DNA of 39,295 bases from positions 1-39,295 of the forward strand of contig DKTP01000053.1 of NCBI GenBank assembly GCA_002473085.1, read 5' to 3'. The DNA comes from Anaerolineales bacterium UBA7227 (GTDB lineage Bacteria > Chloroflexota > Anaerolineae > Anaerolineales > Villigracilaceae). Under the pieces are notes generated by a model. It had not been told where the DNA came from. It was given only the letters and a program-made list of their open reading frames with translations, and did no database searches. The translations under genes were made by a program, and so were the position numbers. Shown here piece after piece: positions 13,424-21,518 of the stretch (positions are counted from its first letter, which is position 1; each line of letters begins with the position of its first letter).

Positions 13424-15262
13424 CTATAGTTTCCAGAACAGGATCAGTCCGATCAACATCATGACGAACGAGAGGATGGTCAGCAGCCAGCCGCTGCGGA
13501 AGAAGTCGACGAAGGTGTAGTTGCCGGGGGCGATCATCAGGATGTTGACGGGGTGCGCCAGGGGCGTGAAGAAGGACGCGGAGCAGCCGATGGCGGTGGC
13601 GATGGCGACCGCCTGCGGGCTGACGCCCATCTGGATGGCGGCGCTGATGGTGATGGGCCCGGTGACGAGGGCGGTCACCTGCCCGCCCATGAACTGGGTC
13701 AGCAGGGCGGTGAGGAGGTAGCCGCCCGCGGCCAGTCCCAGCCCGCCGAACGGGCGGACGATCTGGAGGATGGAGCTTCCAAGCAGGTCGGCCAGACGCG
13801 TCGCCAGCATCGCCTCGCTGACCACGTACATGCCTGCGATGAGGAACACGGCCTGCCATTCCACGGAATGATAGGCGTCTTCCAAAGTCAACCTGCCCAG
13901 CAGGAGCGCGGCCACCGCCGCGGCCAGCATGGCCAGGTAGGTGGGGACGCCCGCAATGGCGGCCGCGATGCCGGCCAGGACGATGACGACGGCAGAGATG
14001 GTCTCTTTGGGGTTGATGGGCAGGTCGCTCCAGTGCGGCTCGATGACGATGAAGTCGGCGTGGCCGCGCAGATTTTCCAGCTGCAAGGCGGGGCCGACGA
14101 CGAGCAGCGCGTCGCCGAAACTGAACTTGAGGTCGCCCACGTCGGTGCGATGGCTGCGCTGGAGACGGCGGAGCGCCACCACGCTCAGGCCGTAGCGGCG
14201 GCGGAAGTCGAGCTCTTTGAGGGTCTGCCCGACGGCTTTGGAGTGCGGCGTCAAAATGATCTCGGCGAATGTGACGCCTCGCGAACTCAGGTCACGGTCG
14301 CTGTCTTCGAGGCGGATGTCCAGCCCCAATTCCTTCAGGTGTTTGATCTTTTCTTCCCGTCCCACCAGAACGAGTTCGTCGCCTTCGCGGATCGTTTGCT
14401 GCGGCTGGGGCAGCATGAAGGTCTCGCGGGCGCGGTAGATGGCGGCCACGGTCACGCCCCACTCGCGGCCGATTCCCGATTGGACCAGGGTTTTGCCGGC
14501 CAGCGCGGCGGAAGGCAGGACGCGCGCCGTCCACAGCCGCTCAGCCAGGGCGTAGTGTTTTTCCAGTTCCGCGCCGGTCAGGCGCGCGAATCCCTGCTCG
14601 TCGAGGGGTTCGTGGTCGGGCAGTAACTGTGGCCCGAAGAACGTCAGGTAGAGAATACCCGCGATGGCGATCAGCCCGCCCACGGGCAGGAAGTCCCAGA
14701 CGCTCAGCGCGGCCTGCGGCGGATGCGCGCTTTGCAGGAGGCTGTCCACGATGATGTTGGCGCCGGTGAAGTAGGTGGCGGAGCCGCCGAGCAGACTTCC
14801 ATAAGCGACCGGGATCAGCAATTTGCTGGGTTTGACGCGCGTGCGGCGCGACACTTCCATCGCGATCGGCAGCACCAGCGCGCCCGCTGCCAGGTTGTTC
14901 ATGAACAGCGAGAGGAGGGCGGTGACGCCGGCGAAGAGACCGATCAGCCGCCGCGGATTCGTCCCGCCAGCTTTGAGCAGCAGGCGCGCGGTCCAGCGGG
15001 TCACGCCGCTTTTTTCGAGGACGCGCGTCAGGATGAACAGGGAAATGAGGATGATGATGATGGGCTGGCCGAACCCCGAGAGGATGTTAATGGTCGCTTC
15101 CCGGTCTCCCGCCTCGCCGAGCATTCCGATCCCCGCGAATTGCAGGCTGCCCAGCGCGACAATCATGATCAGCGCGGCCAGGTCAATGCGCAGGCGGTTG
15201 GCAATCACCAGGGCCAGCGGCGCGCAGACGATGAAGATCAGCAGCCATTGTGGAAGCGTCAT
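13424..15262 (-). CDS. SLC13-type permease with two TrkA-C domains
   Basis: This 612-aa integral membrane protein has two blocks of hydrophobic helices with the SLC13/DASS feature pattern (MNNLAAGALVLPIAMEVSRR in the first half; GCSASFFTPLAHPVNILMI in the second). Between them lie two soluble RCK_C/TrkA-C domains (TIREGDELVLVGREEKIKHLKELG and FSFGDALLVVGPALQLENLRG), a domain order known from sulfate/organic-anion carriers such as the SAC1/YbaR group. It probably imports an anion with Na+. Its position just before the hydantoinase suggests that the substrate feeds that enzyme, but sulfate or a dicarboxylate is equally possible from sequence. It starts 2 bp after the stop of the preceding gene. 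Confidence 0.88.
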   Translation of the reverse strand: MTLPQWLLIFIVCAPLALVIANRLRIDLAALIMIVALGSLQFAGIGMLGEAGDREATINILSGFGQPIIIILISLFILTRVLEKSGVTRWTARLLLKAGGTNPRRLIGLFAGVTALLSLFMNNLAAGALVLPIAMEVSRRTRVKPSKLLIPVAYGSLLGGSATYFTGANIIVDSLLQSAHPPQAALSVWDFLPVGGLIAIAGILYLTFFGPQLLPDHEPLDEQGFARLTGAELEKHYALAERLWTARVLPSAALAGKTLVQSGIGREWGVTVAAIYRARETFMLPQPQQTIREGDELVLVGREEKIKHLKELGLDIRLEDSDRDLSSRGVTFAEIILTPHSKAVGQTLKELDFRRRYGLSVVALRRLQRSHRTDVGDLKFSFGDALLVVGPALQLENLRGHADFIVIEPHWSDLPINPKETISAVVIVLAGIAAAIAGVPTYLAMLAAAVAALLLGRLTLEDAYHSVEWQAVFLIAGMYVVSEAMLATRLADLLGSSILQIVRPFGGLGLAAGGYLLTALLTQFMGGQVTALVTGPITISAAIQMGVSPQAVAIATAIGCSASFFTPLAHPVNILMIAPGNYTFVDFFRSGWLLTILSFVMMLIGLILFWKL

Positions 15263-15264
15263 GT

Positions 15265-15837
15265 TTACCAGTCGTCTCCCGAGCCGTAGCCGCCGGCCGC
15301 TTCTTTGATTCCCAGCAGGGCCATCAAAACCTCCGGCGGGAGGTCGGCTTCGGGCAGGCCCACTTTGTAGAGTTGTTCGTTCTCAGCGCGTTCGCGCAGG
15401 GAGCGCCAGAGCAACTGACGTTCATCGCCGTCCACGACCAGGTCATGGATGGTTTGGGCGCGGAGGAGGCGTTCGCCTGTGGTGTAGAGGAAGGTGACGC
15501 GCTTCCACTTGTCTGCCAGGATGGGGACCGGCAATTTCTCCAATGCGCCGATCTGGATCTTGTAGTACTCTTCGCGGGCGCGGGGATGGCCGGCCTCGTC
15601 GCGCAGGAGCTCGGCGCGCGTGGTCAGTTCGTGGCCGCGCGCTTCGCTGACGAATTCGATCCGTCCGCCGCGCGCGCCGAAACTGGCGGGCTGGTAAAAC
15701 GCCAGGTAGTCCACCGCGACCACTTTGGGCGAGGTCCGCAGCGGGATGCGATACCAGCCGAAGAGACGCGCGATCTCCAGGTCGCGCGGCGTCGGGAGGA
15801 ATGCAACGAGGATGAGAGAAGCGGGTGAGACGGTCAT
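15265..15837 (-). CDS. Unknown 190-aa protein, first gene of the permease-hydantoinase operon
   Basis: I do not recognise the family. The protein is predicted soluble. It starts MTVSPASLILVAFLPTPRDLEIARLF, followed by RIPLRTSPKVVAVDYLAFYQ, an Arg/Glu-rich central part with EYYKIQIGALE and ADKWKRVTFLYTTGERLLRA, and an acidic C-terminus ending GSGDDW. It has no signal peptide, no cysteine pair and no obvious nucleotide-binding motif. Its stop is 2 bp before the permease ATG, so the two are translationally linked. A possible promoter (TATAGT about 35 bases upstream) is present. Tight linkage suggests a role with the carrier or its substrate, which is inference only. Confidence 0.75.
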   Translation of the reverse strand: MTVSPASLILVAFLPTPRDLEIARLFGWYRIPLRTSPKVVAVDYLAFYQPASFGARGGRIEFVSEARGHELTTRAELLRDEAGHPRAREEYYKIQIGALEKLPVPILADKWKRVTFLYTTGERLLRAQTIHDLVVDGDERQLLWRSLRERAENEQLYKVGLPEADLPPEVLMALLGIKEAAGGYGSGDDW

Positions 15838-15894
15838 GTTGTTCGTCCGGGGCGGTTGACCATCGTTTTATTTTACTATATCCGCATTGGTTTT

Positions 15895-15960
15895 TTGACG
15901 CGGCCTGGATGTGACGATTCTAATTTTTCTCTCCCCTCTCGTTTGGGTTTATGGTATAAG
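15895..15960 (+). promoter_or_regulatory. Candidate promoters of the 6S RNA gene
   Basis: An extended -10 (TGG-TATAAG, -10 at 15955-15960) lies just before the predicted 5' end of the 6S stem, without a good -35. A second possibility is TTGACG (15895-15900), 18 bp, TCTAAT (15919-15924), which would give a longer precursor. Two promoters for mature and precursor forms are known for E. coli 6S RNA. Confidence 0.5.
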
Positions 15961-15963
15961 ATT

Positions 15964-16145
15964 GTTACCCTGCTGTGTTCGTGATGTGACTTTAACGTTT
16001 TGGGCCAACATCCTCCCAACGGGCTTCCATGTTTCGAGGAAATAACGCGATAGGCCTGAGCCAAGGCGGCGTTTCCCGATTGGGGCCCACCTGCGAAAGC
16101 AGGTCCAAAACCCGGTTGCACACGGCATGTGCGGGGTAACTTTTT
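15964..16145 (+). ncRNA. ssrS: 6S RNA (RNA polymerase-binding regulator), candidate
   Basis: The region is about 180 nt, the usual 6S length, and has its architecture. A closing stem pairs GTTACCC (15964-15970) with GGGGTAAC (16133-16140). TGTGTTCGT in the 5' arm and CGGCATGTGC in the 3' arm resemble the 6S closing stem. A CCTGAGCC motif equals the E. coli CCCUGAGCC segment. An apical hairpin ACCTGC-GAAA-GCAGGT and an enclosing CGATTGGG/CCCGGTTG helix cap the structure. A T-run (16141-16145) follows. No coding frame is credible. 6S RNA mimics an open promoter and inhibits the housekeeping holoenzyme in stationary phase. I am fairly sure, but without a covariance search this remains a candidate. 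Confidence 0.7.
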
Positions 16146-16150
16146 AATGC

Positions 16151-16179
16151 TTGACTCAAATCCTTGCCGGGAGTACAAT
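16151..16179 (+). promoter_or_regulatory. Strong sigma-70-type promoter downstream of the 6S RNA
   Basis: TTGACT (16151-16156), 17-bp spacer, TACAAT (16174-16179). Both boxes differ from consensus at one base. The predicted start is about 16186, and no protein frame begins until 16650, so it drives a non-coding RNA or a long leader. Confidence 0.85.
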
Positions 16180-16185
16180 GCCCCG

Positions 16186-16587
16186 CAATATCGGGCAGGG
16201 TTAACAATTGAATACGCGGAGAATTAGCGGCTGGGTCTCGCGGGCAAATCATTGCTCGACAAGATCACGAGGTGGAGGTTCCCCCGTGCGAACGGGGCGC
16301 TAACGTTACCCCTCCCAGCCTCCCCCATTTTCGCAGAAGATGAGGGAGGCGTCCTAAAAGGGACGGCGGGGGCAGCGGAACATCGGATAGATCAGCGGAT
16401 GCCTCTGGAGCCACATCATTGGCTCCCTTCTCCCTTCCGAAGCAAGCGACTGCTGAAAACCACGCGGCGACGCGTGGGACAGGGCGGCGCGGTGATACAG
16501 ACTCATCGGGTCTGTTTGCGTTTGGAAGGGCTGTCTTTTTTAAACCGGTTTGCGGTTGAACGGGCATGCCCGCGCATGCCCGTTTTT
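16186..16587 (+). ncRNA. Structured ~400-nt RNA or leader of unknown family
   Basis: Bounded by the strong promoter at 16151-16179 and the terminator at 16559-16587, this stretch has no credible protein but many hairpins. Examples are CCCCGT-GCGA-ACGGGG (about 16282-16297), CCTCCC...GGGAGG (about 16319-16349), GTCC-TAAAAG-GGAC (16351-16364), GGAGCCA...TGGCTCC (16407-16425), CCACGCG-GCGA-CGCGTGG (16470-16487) and ACAGAC...GTCTGT (16497-16515). Two GCGA tetraloops are notable. I compared it by eye with RNase P RNA, tmRNA, SRP RNA and the common riboswitches and found none of their signature sequences. It may be an independent sRNA or an attenuating leader of the EamA gene. Confidence 0.6.
16559..16587 (+). 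terminator. Intrinsic terminator between the structured RNA and the EamA gene
   Basis: AACGGGCATGC (16559-16569) pairs perfectly with GCATGCCCGTT (16574-16584) around CCGC, followed by TTTTTG. It lies 62 bp before the EamA ATG. Confidence 0.9.
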
Positions 16588-16649
16588 GTTTAATGGAATC
16601 CTTTGGAAACAGGCTTCTCAGCATCCAATAAAGTCTAATCAAGGAAAAA

Positions 16650-17576
16650 ATGAAAATAAAAATTTGGATCGCTTTACTGGCGCTGTACATCGTCTGGGGT
16701 TCGACTTACCTTGCGATTCGATTCGCGGTGGAGAGCATCCCGCCGTTCTTTCACGCGGGGATCCGCTTCCTCGTTTCGGGGATCATCCTTCTGGCGTGGC
16801 AGCGCGCGGCGGGACAATCCATGCCCACGCGCAGGCAGTGGCGTTCGCTGGCTATCGTTGGCAGCCTGCTCCTGCTCGGCGGGAATGGACTCGTGTCCTG
16901 GGCCGAACAGACCATTCCCTCGGGCATCGCGGCGTTGATAATCGGCGCCATCCCGTTATTCATCGTGGTCGCCGAAGCGTTCCGTCCTGGCGGCGTGAAG
17001 CCAAACGGCTGGACGATTCTCGGGCTGGCGGTCGGCTTCATCGGCATTTTTATCTTGATCGGCCCAGGCGAGTTGACCGGCAGCTCGGGGTTGAACCTGT
17101 TTGGCGTCGGCGCGTTACTGCTGGCGTGTTTATTCTGGGCGCTCGGCTCGGTCTACAGCAAACACGCCGACCTGCCGAAGTCCTCGCTTGTGTCCACGGG
17201 CGGGCAGATGCTGATGGGCAGCGCCGGTCTGTTCATCGTGTCCGTCGTTTCGGGCGAGTTGACGCGCTGGGACGTCTCGGCTGTAACGGGCAAATCCATG
17301 CTGGGACTGGTCTATCTGATCTTCGTCGGCTCGCTGATCGGGTTTGTCGCGTACGGCTGGTTGTTGCAGAACGCGCCGATCTCGCTGGCGGCGACATATG
17401 CCTACGTCAATCCCATCGTGGCGGCGCTGCTCGGCCACTGGTTCGCGGACGAATCGCTGGGGCCGCGCGTTTGGACGGCGGCGGCGATCATCGTCGGGTC
17501 GGTGATATTCATCAACAAGAGTCGCCCGGATGGACAGGCGGGGGCGAAGAAAGTCGAGGCGACAGTTGGAGAGTGA
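16650..17576 (+). CDS. EamA/DMT-superfamily exporter (YedA-like)
   Basis: This 308-aa protein has about ten hydrophobic helices in two EamA repeats. The first begins IALLALYIVWGSTYLAIRFA, the second LLACLFWALGSVYSKHADLP. The family signature near the end (LAATYAYVNPIVAALLGHWF) is clear. DMT proteins export small metabolites such as amino acids, purines or drugs; the substrate cannot be read from sequence. AAGGAAA precedes the ATG. Upstream lie a terminator and a structured RNA that could control expression. glnA follows 60 bp downstream on the same strand, which hints at nitrogen-compound export but may be coincidence. Confidence 0.88.
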   Translation: MKIKIWIALLALYIVWGSTYLAIRFAVESIPPFFHAGIRFLVSGIILLAWQRAAGQSMPTRRQWRSLAIVGSLLLLGGNGLVSWAEQTIPSGIAALIIGAIPLFIVVAEAFRPGGVKPNGWTILGLAVGFIGIFILIGPGELTGSSGLNLFGVGALLLACLFWALGSVYSKHADLPKSSLVSTGGQMLMGSAGLFIVSVVSGELTRWDVSAVTGKSMLGLVYLIFVGSLIGFVAYGWLLQNAPISLAATYAYVNPIVAALLGHWFADESLGPRVWTAAAIIVGSVIFINKSRPDGQAGAKKVEATVGE

Positions 17577-17636
17577 GCAAGGTTCGGTCATCGGTGTATT
17601 GAACTGAAATTAAACCAATATTCAAAAAGGAGAAGA

Positions 17637-18974
17637 ATGGACGCAAAGGATTTGATCAGGCAGGCGAAGGAAGACCGTGTGAAATTTATCTCCCTCCAGT
17701 TCACCGACGTGCTGGGCGCGGTCAAGAGCGTGGACATCCCTCTGCACAATCTGGAGGGCGCCCTGGAAGACGGCGTATGGTTCGACGGCTCCTCGGTGGA
17801 GGGCTTTGCCCGCATTCAGGAAAGCGATATGCGCCTCGTGCTTGACCCGGAGACCTACGCGGTGTTGCCGTGGTCGCCGGCAGACAGCCTCCGGGCGCGC
17901 GTGTTCTGCGACATCTTCATGCCAGACGGCAAACCCTTCGAGGGCGATCCGCGCGGGACGTTGAAGCGGGCGCTGGCGAAATTGGCCGAGCGCGGCTGGA
18001 CGTACAACATCGGCCCCGAACCGGAGTTCTTCCTCTTCAAAGGAACGAACGGGCGCGGCGTTCATCCCGTCCCGCACGACGTGGGCGGTTACTTTGACTT
18101 CTCGTCGTTCGATGAAGCCGTGACGGTCCGCACCGAGTTGATGGACGCCTTGATGGACATGGGCCTCAATGTGGAATTGGGACATCACGAAGTGGCTCTC
18201 GGCCAGCATGAGATTGACTTTCGCTACACCGACGCGCTCAAGGCTGCCGACAATGTGCTGACCTTGAAGTACACCGTGAAAGCCATCGCCGCCCAGCATG
18301 GACTGGTCGCCTCGTTCATGCCGAAGCCCGTGTTCGGCATCAACGGTTCGGGCATGCACTGTCACCAGTCGCTTTTCGACGACAAGGGCGAGAACCTGTT
18401 CTTCGACGCGCAGGACGAGTTCAAATTGTCGCGCACCGCCTACGCGTTCATCGCCGGTCAGTTGGAACACGCGCGCGCGCTGTCGGCCGTGGTCGCGCCG
18501 ACGGTCAATTCTTACAAGCGACTCGTCCCCGGCTACGAAGCCCCGGTCTACATCGGTTGGGCGCAGAGCAATCGTTCGGCGCTGGTCCGCATCCCGCGTT
18601 ACACCGAAGGCCGCAATAAATCCATGCGGGCAGAATTGCGCTTCCCGGATCCTTCCTCAAATCCATACCTGGCCTTCGCCGCAATGCTGGCCGCCGCGTT
18701 GGACGGCATTGACAGGAAGATGACGCCCCCGGCCGCGCTGAACAACGTAAACCTGTACCACCTGAACGTCGAGGAGCGCGCCAGGATGGGCGTCGGCTCA
18801 CTGCCCGGCTCGCTGGTGGAAGCCCTGACCGAACTGGACAAGGACAAGGTGATCGTCGACGCGCTCGGATCGGTCACATACGAGGCTTTTGCCCGCGCCA
18901 AGCGGGAGGAGTGGGACGACTATCGCCTGAGCGTCACCGATTACGAGATCGAGCGCTATTTGGAAGTGGCGTAA
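17637..18974 (+). CDS. glnA: Glutamine synthetase type I (short form)
   Basis: GlnA makes glutamine from glutamate, ammonia and ATP as a dodecamer. Family marks include DGSSVEGFARIQESDM, the metal-site segment IGPEPEFFLF, VELGHHEVALGQHEIDF, NGSGMHCHQSLF, the ATP segment KRLVPGYEAPVY and RAELRFPDPSSNPYLAF. At 445 aa, without the adenylylation-loop extension of the roughly 470-aa beta type, it is of the GSI-alpha type, usually regulated by feedback and repressors. Adenylylation is unlikely. A very strong AAAAAGGAGAAG ribosome site fixes the ATG at 17637. No GlnR or PII gene is adjacent. Confidence 0.95.
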   Translation: MDAKDLIRQAKEDRVKFISLQFTDVLGAVKSVDIPLHNLEGALEDGVWFDGSSVEGFARIQESDMRLVLDPETYAVLPWSPADSLRARVFCDIFMPDGKPFEGDPRGTLKRALAKLAERGWTYNIGPEPEFFLFKGTNGRGVHPVPHDVGGYFDFSSFDEAVTVRTELMDALMDMGLNVELGHHEVALGQHEIDFRYTDALKAADNVLTLKYTVKAIAAQHGLVASFMPKPVFGINGSGMHCHQSLFDDKGENLFFDAQDEFKLSRTAYAFIAGQLEHARALSAVVAPTVNSYKRLVPGYEAPVYIGWAQSNRSALVRIPRYTEGRNKSMRAELRFPDPSSNPYLAFAAMLAAALDGIDRKMTPPAALNNVNLYHLNVEERARMGVGSLPGSLVEALTELDKDKVIVDALGSVTYEAFARAKREEWDDYRLSVTDYEIERYLEVA

Positions 18975-19000
18975 CGTCCGCGCGCTGATTGGTTGAAACA

Positions 19001-19036
19001 AAAAGCGGCTGTCCCTGCCGGGACGGCCGCTTTGTT
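19001..19036. terminator. Bidirectional terminator between glnA and the surface-protein gene
   Basis: AAAAGCGGCTGTCCC and GGGACGGCCGCTTTG form a long stem with one wobble around TGCC. T-rich sequence follows on the plus strand and an A-run precedes, so it can serve both convergent genes. Confidence 0.82.
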
Positions 19037-19049
19037 TCGCTGAAAGATT

Positions 19050-20168
19050 CTACGGCGTCCGAAACCCGTCGAAGACCACCGCGTCGCCGCCAGCGTCGGG
19101 ATGGCGCAGCCCCAGCGTCACAATGCGGACGGTGTGCGCGCCGCGTCCCAGCCGCGTAAACGGGATGGCCTGCTGCCAGCGCTGCGACGGCGAGTACAGG
19201 TCAACTTTGGCGAGGAGTCGCCCGTCCACATAGACGGCGGCCTGCCCATACCTGGGGCCGCGGGCGGTGATCCACTGGAAGGAGGGACCCTGCACTGTGA
19301 AAGTCACGGACGAATCGGCCTGCGACGAGACGCGGTACGCGCCGCCCAGGGCGCGGTTGTTAAGCGCCCCAGCCCACGCGCCGTAGCGGACGCTCGGCTG
19401 CATCTCGTCCACGAACTGCCTGCCGACCCGAAATCCGTCCACGCACACGCGGAAATCCGACGAAGCGTTCCGTTTCTGGCGCAGCGCCGTTACTTTGAGC
19501 GTGTGAGGGACGGACGGATCCAGTCCCGTATATTTTTTCTCGAATCCATATTGCGGCGAGGCGTGATAGAGATCAAGCGTATCCGCCAGCGCATTGTCAA
19601 TGTAGATATTTGCCTTGCCCTGGTTTGGCCCTCGATAAAAGACAACGCTGACGGCGGCGGAATTTCTGTCGGGGACGAATACCATCGTTTGATTCTTTTT
19701 GGCCGCGCAGCGCAGCGTCTTTCCCAAAGCCCGGCCGTTCAGGGCGCCCTCCCAGGCCGAGTAGGCGATGACGAAATGGGCGTCGTGGTAGGTGGTGACT
19801 TGTGGCGCGCTCGTCGGCGTGCGCGTCTTCGTCGGCGCGGGGCGGGGAGTGCGCGTGCGCGTGGGGATGGAAGTCGGCGGGCGGAAGATGAAGGTCGGGA
19901 AGGGCGAGCCCGTTTCGGTCGGGAGGGGCGAAGCGGTGAACGTCGGGGTGGAGGTGAAGGTCGGGGAGGGCGAGGCCGTCTCGGTCGGGAGCAGAGTCGA
20001 GGTTGAAGTCGGCGCGGGCCGAAGCGGGAGGGAAGTCCCGTTCAGGTAGCTCATCGCGCCAAAAACGACGGCGCACAGAATCGTCAGAAGCCCCACGGTC
20101 GCGCAGCCGAGCGCGAACAAGGGCATATAGTTCACTTTTTGCGGCGTTTGATTTTGTGGGTTTTGCAT
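19050..20168 (-). CDS. Membrane-anchored surface protein with Thr/Pro stalk and two repeated beta domains
   Basis: This 372-aa protein has a short cytoplasmic start, one membrane helix (MPLFALGCATVGLLTILCAVVFGAM), and a stalk of about 75 residues made of Ser/Thr/Pro repeats. Two homologous domains of about 110 residues follow. The first begins YSAWEGALNGRALG and the second YGAWAGALNNRALG. They share RGPxxGxAxxYxDxxLxxxxDLY and HTLKV/HTVRI segments and end in a DGF strand. They look like beta-sandwich, carbohydrate-binding-like modules, but I cannot name a family. The stalk and anchor place it outside the cell. It is transcribed convergently to glnA. A role in binding extracellular polymer is inference. 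Confidence 0.8.
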   Translation of the reverse strand: MQNPQNQTPQKVNYMPLFALGCATVGLLTILCAVVFGAMSYLNGTSLPLRPAPTSTSTLLPTETASPSPTFTSTPTFTASPLPTETGSPFPTFIFRPPTSIPTRTRTPRPAPTKTRTPTSAPQVTTYHDAHFVIAYSAWEGALNGRALGKTLRCAAKKNQTMVFVPDRNSAAVSVVFYRGPNQGKANIYIDNALADTLDLYHASPQYGFEKKYTGLDPSVPHTLKVTALRQKRNASSDFRVCVDGFRVGRQFVDEMQPSVRYGAWAGALNNRALGGAYRVSSQADSSVTFTVQGPSFQWITARGPRYGQAAVYVDGRLLAKVDLYSPSQRWQQAIPFTRLGRGAHTVRIVTLGLRHPDAGGDAVVFDGFRTP

Positions 20169-20216
20169 GGCGACTCGCAGTCATAGTCCAGACGCCCGCG
20201 CGCTGCCGAAAGTTCC

Positions 20217-21407
20217 CTACCCCAGCGTTTCCAGCGCGGCGGCTGCCATCCATGCGGCGGCGCGCGCCAGCGCCTCCTCGTCGAAGTCGAATTTGGGATG
20301 GTGATGGCCGTAGTCCAGGCCGCGCTCGCGGTTGGCCGAGCCGACCAGGAAGTAGCAGCCGGGGATTTGTTCGAGCATGAAGCCCATGTCTTCCGAGCCC
20401 ATCGTGACGAAGGGCGCGTCGCTGATTTCGGATTCGGGGAGGACGCGCCGGGCCGCCTGCTGGACTTTCGCGGCCACGTCCGCGTCGTTGACGGTGGCGG
20501 GAGTCACGCGCTTGACCTCGATTTGGGCCGCGCATCCCAGGCTTTGCGCCACGCCCTCGACGATCTCGCGGAAACGGCGGAGGACGCGTTCGCGCACTTT
20601 CGCGTCGAACGTGCGGATGGTGCCTCGCAATTCCGCTTCCTGCGGGATGACGTTGAAGGCCTCGCCGCTGCGGACGGCCGTCACGCTGACGACGGCGGTC
20701 GCCAGCGGCGAGACGTTGCGCGCGACGATACTTTGCAGCGCGGAGACGATCTGCGCCGCGGCCACGATGGGGTCCACGGTTTCGTGGGGCGCGGCGCCGT
20801 GTCCGCCTTTGCCGGTGAGTTTGACGGTGAACATTTCCGCGCCCGCCATGATCGGTCCCGCGGCCGCGCTGACCCAGCCGAGCGGTTTGTCGTTCCAGAG
20901 ATGGAGCGCGAGCGCGAAGTCGGGTTTGGGATTTTCCAGTACGCCGTCGCGCATCATCATTTGCGCGCCGCCCACTTCCTCGCCGTTGAGTCCCTCCTCG
21001 GACGGCTGGAAGACGAATTTGACCGCGCCTTTCAATTCGCCGCGGCGCGCGTCGAGCATTTTCGCCACGGTCAAGCCGACGGCGGTATGACCGTCGTGGC
21101 CGCAGGCGTGCATCACGCCCGCGTTTTGCGAGGCGTATTCCGCGCCCGTGTCTTCCATGATGGGGAGGGCGTCCATGTCGAAGCGCAGGAGCAGGGTCGG
21201 TCCCGGCTGCGCGCCCTCCAGCAGCGCCACGACGCCCGTCTTGCCGACGCCTTTGGTCGCCTCGAGGCCGAGGGCTTCGAGTTCCTTCGCCACGATGCCG
21301 CTCGTGCGGAATTCGCGGAAGCCGAGTTCGGGGTGCATGTGGAAGTCGCGGCGCAGGGCCTGGGTGTAGGGGAAGAGTTCTTTGGCCTGGTCGAGAAGTT
21401 CGTTCAT
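20217..21407 (-). CDS. M20D-family amidohydrolase (hippurate / N-acyl-amino-acid hydrolase type)
   Basis: This 396-aa metallopeptidase-family enzyme removes acyl groups from N-acyl amino acids or related amides. It starts MNELLDQAKELFPYTQALRR. Metal-site motifs are RRDFHMHPELGF (20-30), FDMDALPI, HACGHDGHTA (100-109) and, late, FVTMGSEDMGFMLEQIPG. Internal dimerisation-domain motif GKGGHGAAPHETVDPI is typical. I chose ATG at 21407, which has AGGAG about 7 bases upstream, over a longer in-frame extension that has no similarity. Upstream is an MBL-fold gene on the same strand, 111 bp away. The precise substrate cannot be assigned. Confidence 0.92.
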   Translation of the reverse strand: MNELLDQAKELFPYTQALRRDFHMHPELGFREFRTSGIVAKELEALGLEATKGVGKTGVVALLEGAQPGPTLLLRFDMDALPIMEDTGAEYASQNAGVMHACGHDGHTAVGLTVAKMLDARRGELKGAVKFVFQPSEEGLNGEEVGGAQMMMRDGVLENPKPDFALALHLWNDKPLGWVSAAAGPIMAGAEMFTVKLTGKGGHGAAPHETVDPIVAAAQIVSALQSIVARNVSPLATAVVSVTAVRSGEAFNVIPQEAELRGTIRTFDAKVRERVLRRFREIVEGVAQSLGCAAQIEVKRVTPATVNDADVAAKVQQAARRVLPESEISDAPFVTMGSEDMGFMLEQIPGCYFLVGSANRERGLDYGHHHPKFDFDEEALARAAAWMAAAALETLG

Positions 21408-21437
21408 GGGAGGCTCCTGTTTCGGTTGAAGGTTGGA

Positions 21438-21457
21438 GTCCCGAAAGACATCGGGAC
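21438..21457. other. Short perfect hairpin upstream of the amidohydrolase
   Basis: GTCCCGA (21438-21444) pairs with TCGGGAC (21451-21457) around AAGACA. It lies in the 111-bp gap between two minus-strand genes. A second GC-rich inverted repeat near 21507-21528 (GCGCGC...GCGCG, with T-run on the plus strand) overlaps the end of the MBL gene. Function is not evident. Confidence 0.4.
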
Positions 21458-21518
21458 GATGTAGCGGGCGAAAGTCTCTTGCGCCGGGCATAAAGCGCGC
21501 GCTCTGGCGCGTTTTTGC

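Noticed and set aside
12155..13429. Long plus-strand frame opposite the hydantoinase
   Set aside because: Antisense shadow in GC-rich DNA; the minus-strand frame has a complete metal site.
15876..16252. Two minus-strand frames of 86-100 codons in the intergenic region
   Set aside because: They have no family similarity and lie over the 6S-like structure; the RNA explanation fits length, stem and T-run better.
16186..16587. Assignment as RNase P RNA, tmRNA or SRP RNA
   Set aside because: The signature sequences (GAGGAAAGUC; a tRNA-like 3' end with CCA; GGAAGG-AGCAGCC) are absent on either strand.
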